NCBI GenBank assembly: GCA_964542475.1
Contig: CAZIUL010000029.1
Location: forward strand, 1 to 51,401
Length of the DNA: 51,401 bases
Reading direction: 5' to 3'
DNA from: CAZIUL01 sp964542475
Lineage (GTDB): Bacteria > Planctomycetota > B15-G4 > CAYZWU01
The notes below the pieces were generated by a model. It worked only from the letters and a program-made list of their open reading frames with translations, had not been told where the DNA came from and ran no database searches. The position numbers were made by a program, and so were the translations under genes. Below are positions 8,698-15,833 of this stretch, one piece after another (the stretch's first letter is position 1; each line of letters starts with the position of its first letter).

Positions 8698-11600
8698 TCT
8701 ACCCGAGCATCCGCATCGAGGGCGCCATCCTCTCGCCCGACATCCTCGGACGCATCGAGGAGATGCACGGACAGCGGCCAGCCGATTTCGGCCTCGACAC
8801 AGGTGTCAAGGTCAAGGACGAGATCGCCCGCGCCTGGGCTGACGCACAGGACTACTGGCGCATCTTCCAGCGCAAGCTCGAATCCGTAAAACCCGGCAGC
8901 AACGCCACCACCGAAACCCGCAACCTCTGGATGGTGCCGCTGCTGAGCCTGCTCCGCTACGACATCGAGTACCAGCCCCGGGGCACTGAGTTGAACGGAC
9001 GCATATATGCCATCAGCCACCGCGCTGTCAACCGGGCCAACGCATCGGTGCAGATCGTAGGCTTTCGCGACCCGGCCGGCCTCGACAAAAAACCTGCCAA
9101 TGCCACGCGCCGAATGTCAGCTCACGCGCTGGTGCAAGAATTTTTGAACCTTCACGAGGAGCTCTACAGCCTGGTCACCAACGGACACGTGCTCCGGCTG
9201 CTCCGCGACAGCTCACGCCTTGTCAAGCAGAGCTACCTGGAGTTCGACCTCGACCGCATCTTCACGGACAGCCTTTTCGCTGACTTCGCTATTCTATACC
9301 GCCTGCTGCATGCCACCCGCCTGCCGCTCACCAACGACACTGCTGCGGAGAGCCTGATCGAACGCTACCACCAGGATTCGCTCGAATCCGGCGCCCGCAT
9401 CCGCGATGGCCTGAGCAGTGCTGTTGAACGCGCCATCCTGGACTTTGGCAACGGCTTCCTCGCGCACCCGGCCAACGAACCCCTTCGCGCTGCAATCGCA
9501 CAAGGCAGCCTTACCTCCGAGGACTACTACCAGCACCTCCTGCGCCTGATCTACCGCCTGCTCTTTTTAATGGTGATCGAGGAGCGCGATCTGGTTTTCC
9601 CGCCGGATACTCCAAAGGCAAGGCGCGACATCTATCGCACCTACTACAGCGTGCAGCGGCTGCGCTCGCTTTCGGAGAAGCGCTACCTCGCCGACCCGCG
9701 CCGCCATGATCTCTGGCTCGCGCTCCAGGCTTGCTTCCAGCTCTTCGAAGCAAAAGGCCCGGGCGAAAAGCTCGGCATCGCGCCCCTGGCAGGCGATCTT
9801 TTTCGCCATGAAGGCATAGGCCCATTGGCAAAATGTTCGCTTGGCAATGATGTGCTGCTTGGGTGCCTGCGCTCCCTCAGCCTCTACCGGCATCCGGACA
9901 GCGGCCAGCTCATCCGCGTCAACTACGCGGGCCTAAACGTTGAGGAGTTCGGCTCGGTCTACGAGGGCCTGCTCGAGTACGACTCCGAGTTCCTGGAGGA
10001 TGGCAACAGCATAGCGTTCGGATTCAAGCAGGGTGAAAAGCGCGCTGCCACAGGCGCACATTATACTCCTGACGACCTCGTTCAGCCCCTCATCAAGCAC
10101 TCCCTCGATCACCTGATAGAGGAGCGACTCAAGGCTGACGACCCCGAGGCAGCCCTGTTAGACCTGCGCGTGGCCGACATAGCCTGCGGTTCAGGCCATA
10201 TCCTGCTTGCAGCCGCCCGCCGCATTGCCACCGAGCTCGCAATGGTGCGCACCGGTGAGGAGCAGCCATCGCCCCCGGCCTACCGTGCTGCCCTGCGGGA
10301 TGTCATCCGCAACTGCATTTACGCTGTTGACCTGAACCCGCTGGCGGTGGAACTTTGTAAGGTGGCCATGTGGCTCGAAGCGCACATCCCTGGCCAGCCG
10401 CTGAACTTCCTCGACCACCATATTAAGTGCGGTAACGCCATCGTCGGTTTTGCACACCGTGAGGAGCTCGGTCAGGGTGTGCCGACGGAGGCGTTCAAGA
10501 CACTATCCGGCGATGACAAGGAGGTAGCAGCAAAAGCGCGCAAGGTGAACAAGAAGTACCGCCGAGACCATAAGGCCGGCCAGGCGCGCCTGGCCCCGGA
10601 GATAAGGCTGCACATAGACACGATCCTCAAAAAGTGGAACATGCTCTCATCCCTGCCAGAGGATACACCGGAACAGATCGACGAAAAGAAGGACCGTTTC
10701 GCTGCTTTCGCCAAAGGCGAGCACGCGGGGCTGCTGCGGACCATTGCCGACATCCCCGTGGCGCAGTTTTATATCCCAAAGATCCAAGCCAACGAAACCA
10801 AGCTCCTCACCGATGCCGACTTTCGTGGCATCTGGCGCGGTGTGCAGGCGCCGCTGGGTCCGGGCGCGCATACGGCCCGCGCGCTGGGAGAGCAAAAGCG
10901 AATCTTCCACTGGTTCCTGGAGTTTCCGGAGATCATGGAGCGGGGTGGATTTGATTGCATTTTGGGGAATCCGCCGTATTTGGGTGGGAAGAAGATAAGT
11001 GGAGCCTTTGGTGACGGAACATTGTCATTGCTAAAGCACTATTATGAGGGCTCAAACGCTGGAGTCGATTTAGTATCCTACTTCGTGCGTCGGACTTATA
11101 AATTGCTTCACAACAGGGGTTTTATCGGACTAATAGCTACGAAGAAGGTTGCGCAGGGAGACACCAGGGTCGCCTGTTTAGATTGTCTTACAAGCAGCGG
11201 TGCTGTTATCAACCATGCGGTTGGATCAGTCCGATGGCCGGGTAAGGCTAGCGTGACTGTTTCGTTGGTAGGACTAACAAAGCGGAGTACCGGATTGTCG
11301 TATGTTCTTGATGGTAGGAAAGTCGATCACATTTCCAGCCACCTGGATGACTCACGGGAAGTGGGGCCTCCTTTACCCTTGATAGAAAACAAAGGAAGAT
11401 CATTTCAAGGAGTCGTTCCCCTGGGTAAAGGATTTTATTTACCCCCAAGTGATGCTGACCGCCTCATTGCCCAGGAGCCTGCATACATCGATGTTGTTAA
11501 GACACTCGTGATAGGAAGTGACCTCAATAGCCATCCTCTCTTGGAGGGCAGCCGACGGATCATCAGTTTTTTTGATCGTAATGAGGATGAGGCTAGAGCG

Positions 11601-12470
11601 TACCCAGCATGTTACGAAATTCTCTATGAAACAGTAAGAGTGACGCGCAAAAAGCAGAATAGACGCCATCTTCGGGAACGCTGGTGGCAATTTGCAGAAA
11701 AAAGACCTGCGCTCTATGATGCCATTCGAGACAACTCAAGAGTTTTAGTTCGGACCCAGGCAAGCAAGCACAATGTTTTCGAATTCCTTCCCAACGGACA
11801 GGAGTACGATCAAAAATTGATTGTGTTCGTATCGGAGAGTTTTGCTACGTATGCCATTCTTAATTCGGATATTCACTTCTCGTGGGTGCTTAGATACAGT
11901 GGAGATATTGGTGGTGTAACACTGAACTACTCCCCATCGATTTTGTTTGAGACTTTTCCGTTTCCGGAAGCTCATTGGGCGGATCCATGCGAGAAGCTTG
12001 CATCTGTTGGATTGCGATATCGGGATTATCGTCTCTCACTTATGGCAAGAATGTGGCTCGGATTAACGGATTCGTACAACCTCTTCCACGCCCGCGATCT
12101 TACACCCGAGATGGTCGCCAAGGTTTCGAAGAAGGACGCCGACATTGCCGCCGCCGGCTACGAGGCCCTCCTCGAACTGCGCCGCCTGCACGTCGCGATG
12201 GACCTCGCCGTACGCGATGCCTACGGCTGGCAGGACCTCGACCTGGAGCACGACTTCCACGAGGTTGAAACCCTCCCCGAGAACGACCGCGTCCGCTACA
12301 CCATCAGCCCCGCCGCCCGCCGCGAGGTCCTAAAACGCCTCCTCGCCGAAAACCACGCCCGCGCCGCCGCCGAGGCCAAGAACCCGCCCCCGAAACCCAA
12401 ACGCGCCCGCCGCAAGCGCAAAGCTACCACAGACGGCCCGAGCCCCACAGGAACTTACGGAGGTCTATGA
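8694..12470 (+). CDS. Eco57I-type N6-adenine DNA methyltransferase, DrmMI-like
   Basis: A 1258-residue class I DNA methyltransferase (COG1002 type). Seen: GAHYTPDDLV near residue 453, AdoMet motif I VADIACGSGHILL near 490, and catalytic motif IV ILGNPPYLGG near 757, as expected for N6-adenine methylation. The large N-terminal region (about 1-440) and C-terminal helices are typical of DISARM DrmMI and BREX PglX proteins. The tail is Lys/Arg/Pro rich (PKPKRARRKRK). It is translationally coupled to the SNF2 gene. Composition is mosaic: one 60-base sample inside about 10940-12070 (residues ~750-1125) is 42 percent GC, while a sample just after it is 72 percent. The likely target-recognition part therefore appears to have been exchanged. 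Methylation of the host to mark self is inferred from the family. Confidence 0.85.
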   Translation: MIYPSIRIEGAILSPDILGRIEEMHGQRPADFGLDTGVKVKDEIARAWADAQDYWRIFQRKLESVKPGSNATTETRNLWMVPLLSLLRYDIEYQPRGTELNGRIYAISHRAVNRANASVQIVGFRDPAGLDKKPANATRRMSAHALVQEFLNLHEELYSLVTNGHVLRLLRDSSRLVKQSYLEFDLDRIFTDSLFADFAILYRLLHATRLPLTNDTAAESLIERYHQDSLESGARIRDGLSSAVERAILDFGNGFLAHPANEPLRAAIAQGSLTSEDYYQHLLRLIYRLLFLMVIEERDLVFPPDTPKARRDIYRTYYSVQRLRSLSEKRYLADPRRHDLWLALQACFQLFEAKGPGEKLGIAPLAGDLFRHEGIGPLAKCSLGNDVLLGCLRSLSLYRHPDSGQLIRVNYAGLNVEEFGSVYEGLLEYDSEFLEDGNSIAFGFKQGEKRAATGAHYTPDDLVQPLIKHSLDHLIEERLKADDPEAALLDLRVADIACGSGHILLAAARRIATELAMVRTGEEQPSPPAYRAALRDVIRNCIYAVDLNPLAVELCKVAMWLEAHIPGQPLNFLDHHIKCGNAIVGFAHREELGQGVPTEAFKTLSGDDKEVAAKARKVNKKYRRDHKAGQARLAPEIRLHIDTILKKWNMLSSLPEDTPEQIDEKKDRFAAFAKGEHAGLLRTIADIPVAQFYIPKIQANETKLLTDADFRGIWRGVQAPLGPGAHTARALGEQKRIFHWFLEFPEIMERGGFDCILGNPPYLGGKKISGAFGDGTLSLLKHYYEGSNAGVDLVSYFVRRTYKLLHNRGFIGLIATKKVAQGDTRVACLDCLTSSGAVINHAVGSVRWPGKASVTVSLVGLTKRSTGLSYVLDGRKVDHISSHLDDSREVGPPLPLIENKGRSFQGVVPLGKGFYLPPSDADRLIAQEPAYIDVVKTLVIGSDLNSHPLLEGSRRIISFFDRNEDEARAYPACYEILYETVRVTRKKQNRRHLRERWWQFAEKRPALYDAIRDNSRVLVRTQASKHNVFEFLPNGQEYDQKLIVFVSESFATYAILNSDIHFSWVLRYSGDIGGVTLNYSPSILFETFPFPEAHWADPCEKLASVGLRYRDYRLSLMARMWLGLTDSYNLFHARDLTPEMVAKVSKKDADIAAAGYEALLELRRLHVAMDLAVRDAYGWQDLDLEHDFHEVETLPENDRVRYTISPAARREVLKRLLAENHARAAAEAKNPPPKPKRARRKRKATTDGPSPTGTYGGL

Positions 12471-12483
12471 GCACTGGCTGGAC

Positions 12484-12825
12484 GTGTGGTCGAAGCAAGG
12501 TCTGGTTGTCTACTGGGGGACTGTTGGCTTCAGCCTTCGGACCAAAGTAGGAGAGAAACTGCAAACTGTAATTGAAGCCTACCCAGAATGGGCGGTTTCT
12601 TTGGTTCGGCAAAGAGATCTCGAAAAACTCGCTGTTACTGAAGCGGCGTACACGAAGTACGGCGAACTTCTCGCAAGCGTCCCTCATGCCAAAGAGCTAC
12701 TTTCCAGTGGGAAAAAGTACATCAAACACAACTGGCTCACGGCAGAGAACCTCGCGACAATACTGCAGGCCAGCACGGAGCTGATACAGGGACAAGGCGA
12801 ACAACCACCTGAACGCGACAAGTGA
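12484..12825 (+). CDS. Small hypothetical protein after the methyltransferase
   Basis: A 113-residue protein I do not recognise, predicted largely helical (for example TEAAYTKYGELLASVPHAKELL). It starts at a GTG 13 bases after the methyltransferase stop. The same frame stays open upstream through the end of the methyltransferase gene (reading TEVYEHWLDVW just before the GTG) without an ATG, GTG or TTG. The true start may therefore be a CTG at 12478 or lie beyond a frameshift from the methyltransferase. Its stop region merges into an attC-like hairpin ahead of the next gene. It could be a small partner of the defence module or a cassette-borne gene; neither is shown by the sequence. Confidence 0.5.
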   Translation: MWSKQGLVVYWGTVGFSLRTKVGEKLQTVIEAYPEWAVSLVRQRDLEKLAVTEAAYTKYGELLASVPHAKELLSSGKKYIKHNWLTAENLATILQASTELIQGQGEQPPERDK

Positions 12826-12877
12826 ATGGCAAGCGAAGCGCGGCCTTTCACTTGCACGTTGGGAGAGCCGTTAGTCA
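12809..12877. repeat. attC-like imperfect hairpin between small genes
   Basis: Seen: perfect 8-bp inverted repeat CAAGTGAA (12819-12826) and TTCACTTG (12847-12854), followed by GTTGGGA at 12858-12864 just ahead of the next start codon. A possible partner of the last box, CTGAAC, sits at 12809-12814. Integron attC sites have this layout (RYYYAAC ... stem ... GTTRRRY next to a cassette gene), but both boxes deviate from consensus. A degenerate cassette site is one reading; a chance hairpin is another. Confidence 0.3.
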
Positions 12878-12878
12878 T

Positions 12879-13289
12879 ATGAAGATACGAGTGCCAACAT
12901 CACGAGAAATCGAAGAACTGGTCGGTTTTCTTCCGAAGCTAACCGCGGATGGTTTTAATCCGATCCGACGATGGCACGGCGGAACCAAGGACGAGGGCGA
13001 ACTCGCAACCATGCCGTGGCCAGAGTACGAGGAGCATGTGGTGGAGTTCTTCCGAATTGCATCTAGCGAATGCTGGAGTGACCATGGGTATCGTCCCGTG
13101 GATGCGGGCCGCATGCTCTCGGACGCAGATGTCGTCAAGAATGCCGACCTGGCGAAGATCAAGACAATGCTGACCTTTTGTGTTCGGGGGGAACGTTTCT
13201 GCGACGGACATTGGGGCGCAATGATCGAAGAAGGTCATATTGAGAGATTGCTTCAAAGGCTTGCGGAGCTTAAGCGAGGGAATGACTAG
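12879..13289 (+). CDS. DUF6508-like small protein
   Basis: A 136-residue protein whose C-terminal half (LTFCVRGERFCDGHWGAMIE, then a Leu/Arg helix) matches what I recall of the DUF6508 family. Function is unknown. I start it at the ATG at 12879 (MKIRVPTSREIEELV) rather than at an in-frame GTG at 12822, because the 19 residues in between come from the hairpin element and look non-coding. A Cys, His and two Asp/Glu in the RFCDGHWGAMIEEGH segment could form a metal or active site, but that is only a suggestion. Codirectional with the defence genes. Confidence 0.6.
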   Translation: MKIRVPTSREIEELVGFLPKLTADGFNPIRRWHGGTKDEGELATMPWPEYEEHVVEFFRIASSECWSDHGYRPVDAGRMLSDADVVKNADLAKIKTMLTFCVRGERFCDGHWGAMIEEGHIERLLQRLAELKRGND

Positions 13290-13395
13290 CCGGTGCAGCC
13301 GATGAGCTTGGCTGTCAGGCCCGACGTACACGCTACGCCAGCTTTAACGCTCGCGGCTGATACGTGGTTCATTAGAAGAGGGAGCTGTTGGCAAA
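13290..13395. repeat. attC-like imperfect hairpin in 106-bp spacer
   Basis: Seen: CAGCCG (13296-13301) then, after two bases, GAGC (13304-13307). These pair with GCTC (13349-13352) and, after one base, CGGCTG (13354-13359). The result is a two-part stem with unpaired bases on one side, a feature of integron attC hairpins. A CATTAGA box at 13370-13376 stands where GTTRRRY would be expected. The match to the end boxes is weak. No integrase gene is visible in the window. Confidence 0.3.
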
Positions 13396-13947
13396 ATGGC
13401 TACAGAGCAGTTCATAGAGAACAACGTGATCCGTAACAGAGGACAGTTCGGCTGCGCCGATTCTGTGTACATTCGCCGTTGTCTCGTAGGCCGTGGCTTT
13501 GGCATCGTTGACGTCATGCTTCTGCCTTTACGGGGGCCTCACCGCGTGGTCCTCATCGAGGCCAAGAAGGCGTCTTCCATGGACGCCTCCTCCAAGGTCA
13601 TCGGCCAGTTGCTCCTTTACTATGTGGGCGCGCTGCACTTGGGCTTGCAAGGCCTCCGGAACTTGCGGAAGTTCGCAGCAGAGCATGTCAGGAGCGCACG
13701 TAGCACCAAGCCCAAGCTTCTCAAGACGCTCACCGGCGGCATCTCGCCTCCCGATGCCGCATGGCAAGAGATGCAAAAGGGCCGCAAACTCAAACCAAAG
13801 CAAATAAGGTTGTACATTGCGTTGGACGCGCTGCCTCCTGCTGGACTTGTGTCTGCGCTGACTGTTCTGGCATCGGAGCACTCGTTGAACATTGGTGTTG
13901 TATCAGTGCTTGCACGCGATAACATTGAAGTCTGGAATCCGGCATAA
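13396..13947 (+). CDS. PD-(D/E)XK nuclease-like protein
   Basis: A 183-residue protein with the signature of the restriction-endonuclease fold in its first half. Seen: GIVDVMLLP (Asp near residue 39), then VVLIEAKKAS (Glu near 55 and Lys near 57) and a following GQLLLYY helix, i.e. the D...ExK order with the usual Gln/Leu helix after it. The second half (LYIALDALPPAGLVSAL, LNIGVVSVL) looks like an alternating strand/helix region. Metal-dependent DNA cleavage is the family expectation, not shown. It could act alone as a defence effector. Its stop lies in GCATAAC (13942-13948), which resembles the left box of an integron attC site, but no right box follows. Confidence 0.6.
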   Translation: MATEQFIENNVIRNRGQFGCADSVYIRRCLVGRGFGIVDVMLLPLRGPHRVVLIEAKKASSMDASSKVIGQLLLYYVGALHLGLQGLRNLRKFAAEHVRSARSTKPKLLKTLTGGISPPDAAWQEMQKGRKLKPKQIRLYIALDALPPAGLVSALTVLASEHSLNIGVVSVLARDNIEVWNPA

Positions 13948-14021
13948 CAAAAGCGGTTTAGCGTAGCAGGATAGCCAAGCCGTTCGAGCAAGGGGAATGA
14001 CGAAAAAGAAGATGGATCAAC

Positions 14022-15029
14022 ATGGCGGTAGATTGGTTTGAGCACTTAGTAGGGTTTCGCGAGCGGTCCTACGAAAAGACGCGAAGCAACTTGGAGATCG
14101 ACGGGCGCACGCTGCGCTCCAGGATCAACCACCAATCGTACTCGATTGGGCACCTGGAGACCCCGTCGTTGGGAGAGCTTCGAGCGAGAGCAAAAGGCCA
14201 TCTGCCCGGACTTGCCGGGAGATTCAGGGTTGCCAACTTCGCCGGCGACGCGAGGATAATGCACAGTGATTCCGCAAACGAAAATGCCCTGTTCCAAGTC
14301 GCATCGCAGTTCAACTTGTTGGAGATGACCGGGCCGAATGTGACGCCCGAGGACGGGGTAAGCCGATACAGCCTTGACCCCACCCAGGGCCCTGCCTGTG
14401 CCATTGCTGCGGGGGCTGCCACAATCTACCGCAACTACTTTGCAAAGGTCCATGGCCACACCGGGCAGACTCGAGATCGCCAAATCGATTGTCTTGCCGA
14501 CCTCGGGTCCGCGCTCGGGAACGACAAAGGTGCCCTATGGGAGATGCGCAACGGTTACGCGCTCTGCACCGAGCAGGGGTTGGCCGAGATCGACCGGAAG
14601 CTCGACACTATGAACCTGCAGGAGATAGACAGGCTCCGCGACTCGCTTCGCATCGGGCTGCACTGGAATATCGAGGTCACCGACGCGGCCAAACCACACC
14701 CGTTCGTGTCCCAAGCGTTCTGCTCCGCTCTCCCGGTGAGCTACACCCCGGTTCCCACCGAGCGCTGGAGCGCATTCGCAACGCTTATCCTTGAAGGCGC
14801 GTACGAGGCCACGCTGTGGGCGGCGGTTCTCAACGCTCAAGAGAACTCATCAAACCTCGTTTTCCTCACCCAGCTTGGCGGTGGGGCTTTTGGTAATGAG
14901 CCGTCATGGATTCACAATGCGCTGCGTCGCGGTCTCATGTGCGTGAAGAAACTTGGACTGGACGTGCGCCTGGTGAGCTACGGCAGACCTGACCAGGCAC
15001 TGGAACGCATTGCCACAGAGTGCGAGTGA
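14022..15029 (+). CDS. Macrodomain/PARG-like protein (tentative)
   Basis: A 335-residue protein of a family I only partly recognise. Seen: a conserved-looking core FAGDARIMHSDSANENALFQ, QFNLLEM, TQGPACAIAAGAATIYRNYF (residues ~75-140) and near the C-terminus VFLTQLGGGAFGNEPSWI followed by a helix and VRLVSYG. A Gly-rich loop reading GGG(A)FG, followed by a helix and then a final strand, is what macrodomains and poly(ADP-ribose) glycohydrolases use to hold ADP-ribose, and the ALFQ/QFN segment fits the Asn/Gln-rich loop. If correct, it would remove or bind ADP-ribose marks. The fold assignment is inference. The start is the first in-frame ATG; its ribosome site is weak. Confidence 0.4.
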   Translation: MAVDWFEHLVGFRERSYEKTRSNLEIDGRTLRSRINHQSYSIGHLETPSLGELRARAKGHLPGLAGRFRVANFAGDARIMHSDSANENALFQVASQFNLLEMTGPNVTPEDGVSRYSLDPTQGPACAIAAGAATIYRNYFAKVHGHTGQTRDRQIDCLADLGSALGNDKGALWEMRNGYALCTEQGLAEIDRKLDTMNLQEIDRLRDSLRIGLHWNIEVTDAAKPHPFVSQAFCSALPVSYTPVPTERWSAFATLILEGAYEATLWAAVLNAQENSSNLVFLTQLGGGAFGNEPSWIHNALRRGLMCVKKLGLDVRLVSYGRPDQALERIATECE

Positions 15030-15161
15030 GCTCAATCGTGAGATGCACGACAACAAATTCGTTGGAAGAAAACGATATCTGACGATAAAACGGTGGTTTG
15101 AGCGGCTATAGTTGCGGGTGATCCAGGCCGTTGGAGTCTTGAGAGGACAGACTGACCAGGT

Positions 15162-15188
15162 GATCACAATTTGCGACCACCTCGGTGA
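15162..15188 (+). pseudogene. Relic copy of an ORF6N gene segment
   Basis: These 27 bases match 15411-15437 inside the following ORF6N gene at 23 of 27 positions. Both copies read in frame as (V/L)I-x-x-CDHL (VITICDHL here, LIANCDHL in the gene). The upstream copy reaches a stop at once (GDA then TGA). It therefore looks like the tail of a truncated, second ORF6N-like gene lying in the 175-bp spacer 15030-15204. Nothing else is recognisable in that spacer. Confidence 0.35.
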
Positions 15189-15204
15189 CGCATGAGGAGC
15201 GGCG

Positions 15205-15732
15205 ATGGCGAAATCAAAAGCAATAGTCAAGGTCGGCAAGATTCAGCAGCGGATTCTGCTGATTCGCGGCGAGAAGGTCATAATAGATGCCGATCTTGCA
15301 GATGCTTACGGCGTTCCCACACGCCGCCTCAACGAGCAGGTTAAACGCAATCAGGAACGTTTCCCCGAGGACTTCATGTTCCGGCTCTCGGCCGACGAAA
15401 AAGCCGAGCTGATCGCAAATTGCGACCACCTCGATAAACTGAAGTACTCCAAGACGTTACCCTACGCATTCACCGAGCACGGCGCAATCATGGCAGCGAG
15501 CGTCCTGAATTCCCCGAAAGCCGTCGAGGTCAGCGTTTTTGTGGTTCGAGCATTTGTGCAGCTTCGCGAGGTGATTGCCGGACACAAGGAACTGGCACGC
15601 AAGGTCGCCCGGATGGAGAGGAAGCTCGGCGATCATGATGAACAGATCATAGTCATGGTTGAGGCGATCAAGCAGCTCATGGACCCAAAGCCGCCCCCAA
15701 AGTCCAGACGGATCGGATTCCACAAAGATTGA
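15205..15732 (+). CDS. ORF6N-domain DNA-binding protein
   Basis: A 175-residue protein with an N-terminal ORF6N domain. Seen: QQRILLIRGEKVIIDADLAD then YGVPTRRLNEQVKRN, FPEDFMFRL and LPYAFTEHGAIMAASVL, the family's usual order of blocks within residues 12-110, followed by a helical, coiled-coil-like tail (ELARKVARMERKLGDHDEQI). ORF6N domains occur in phage antirepressors and in chromosomal genes in accessory regions. A role as a regulator is likely but its target is unknown. GAGGAG at 15195-15200 serves as ribosome site. It is the last plus-strand gene of the island and faces ygfK on the other strand, 101 bases away. Confidence 0.8.
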   Translation: MAKSKAIVKVGKIQQRILLIRGEKVIIDADLADAYGVPTRRLNEQVKRNQERFPEDFMFRLSADEKAELIANCDHLDKLKYSKTLPYAFTEHGAIMAASVLNSPKAVEVSVFVVRAFVQLREVIAGHKELARKVARMERKLGDHDEQIIVMVEAIKQLMDPKPPPKSRRIGFHKD

Positions 15733-15833
15733 CACCAACGATTGCTTCCAGGCGGTGGTTGGAAGGACTGCGCGCTTGGTATCGTGGTATTGTGTCCTGA
15801 CGCGGCCCCTTTGGCTTGGCGAAGCATGCCATG

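Noticed and set aside
656..12470. BREX system
   Set aside because: SNF2 and PglX-like genes occur in BREX, but no pglZ, brxC or brxA/B gene is visible; the COG1205 helicase points to DISARM instead.
12421..12484. Small gene as a frameshifted extension of the methyltransferase
   Set aside because: The second frame is open upstream, but no slippery sequence was seen and the methyltransferase already ends with a normal Lys/Arg tail; a separate gene is simpler.
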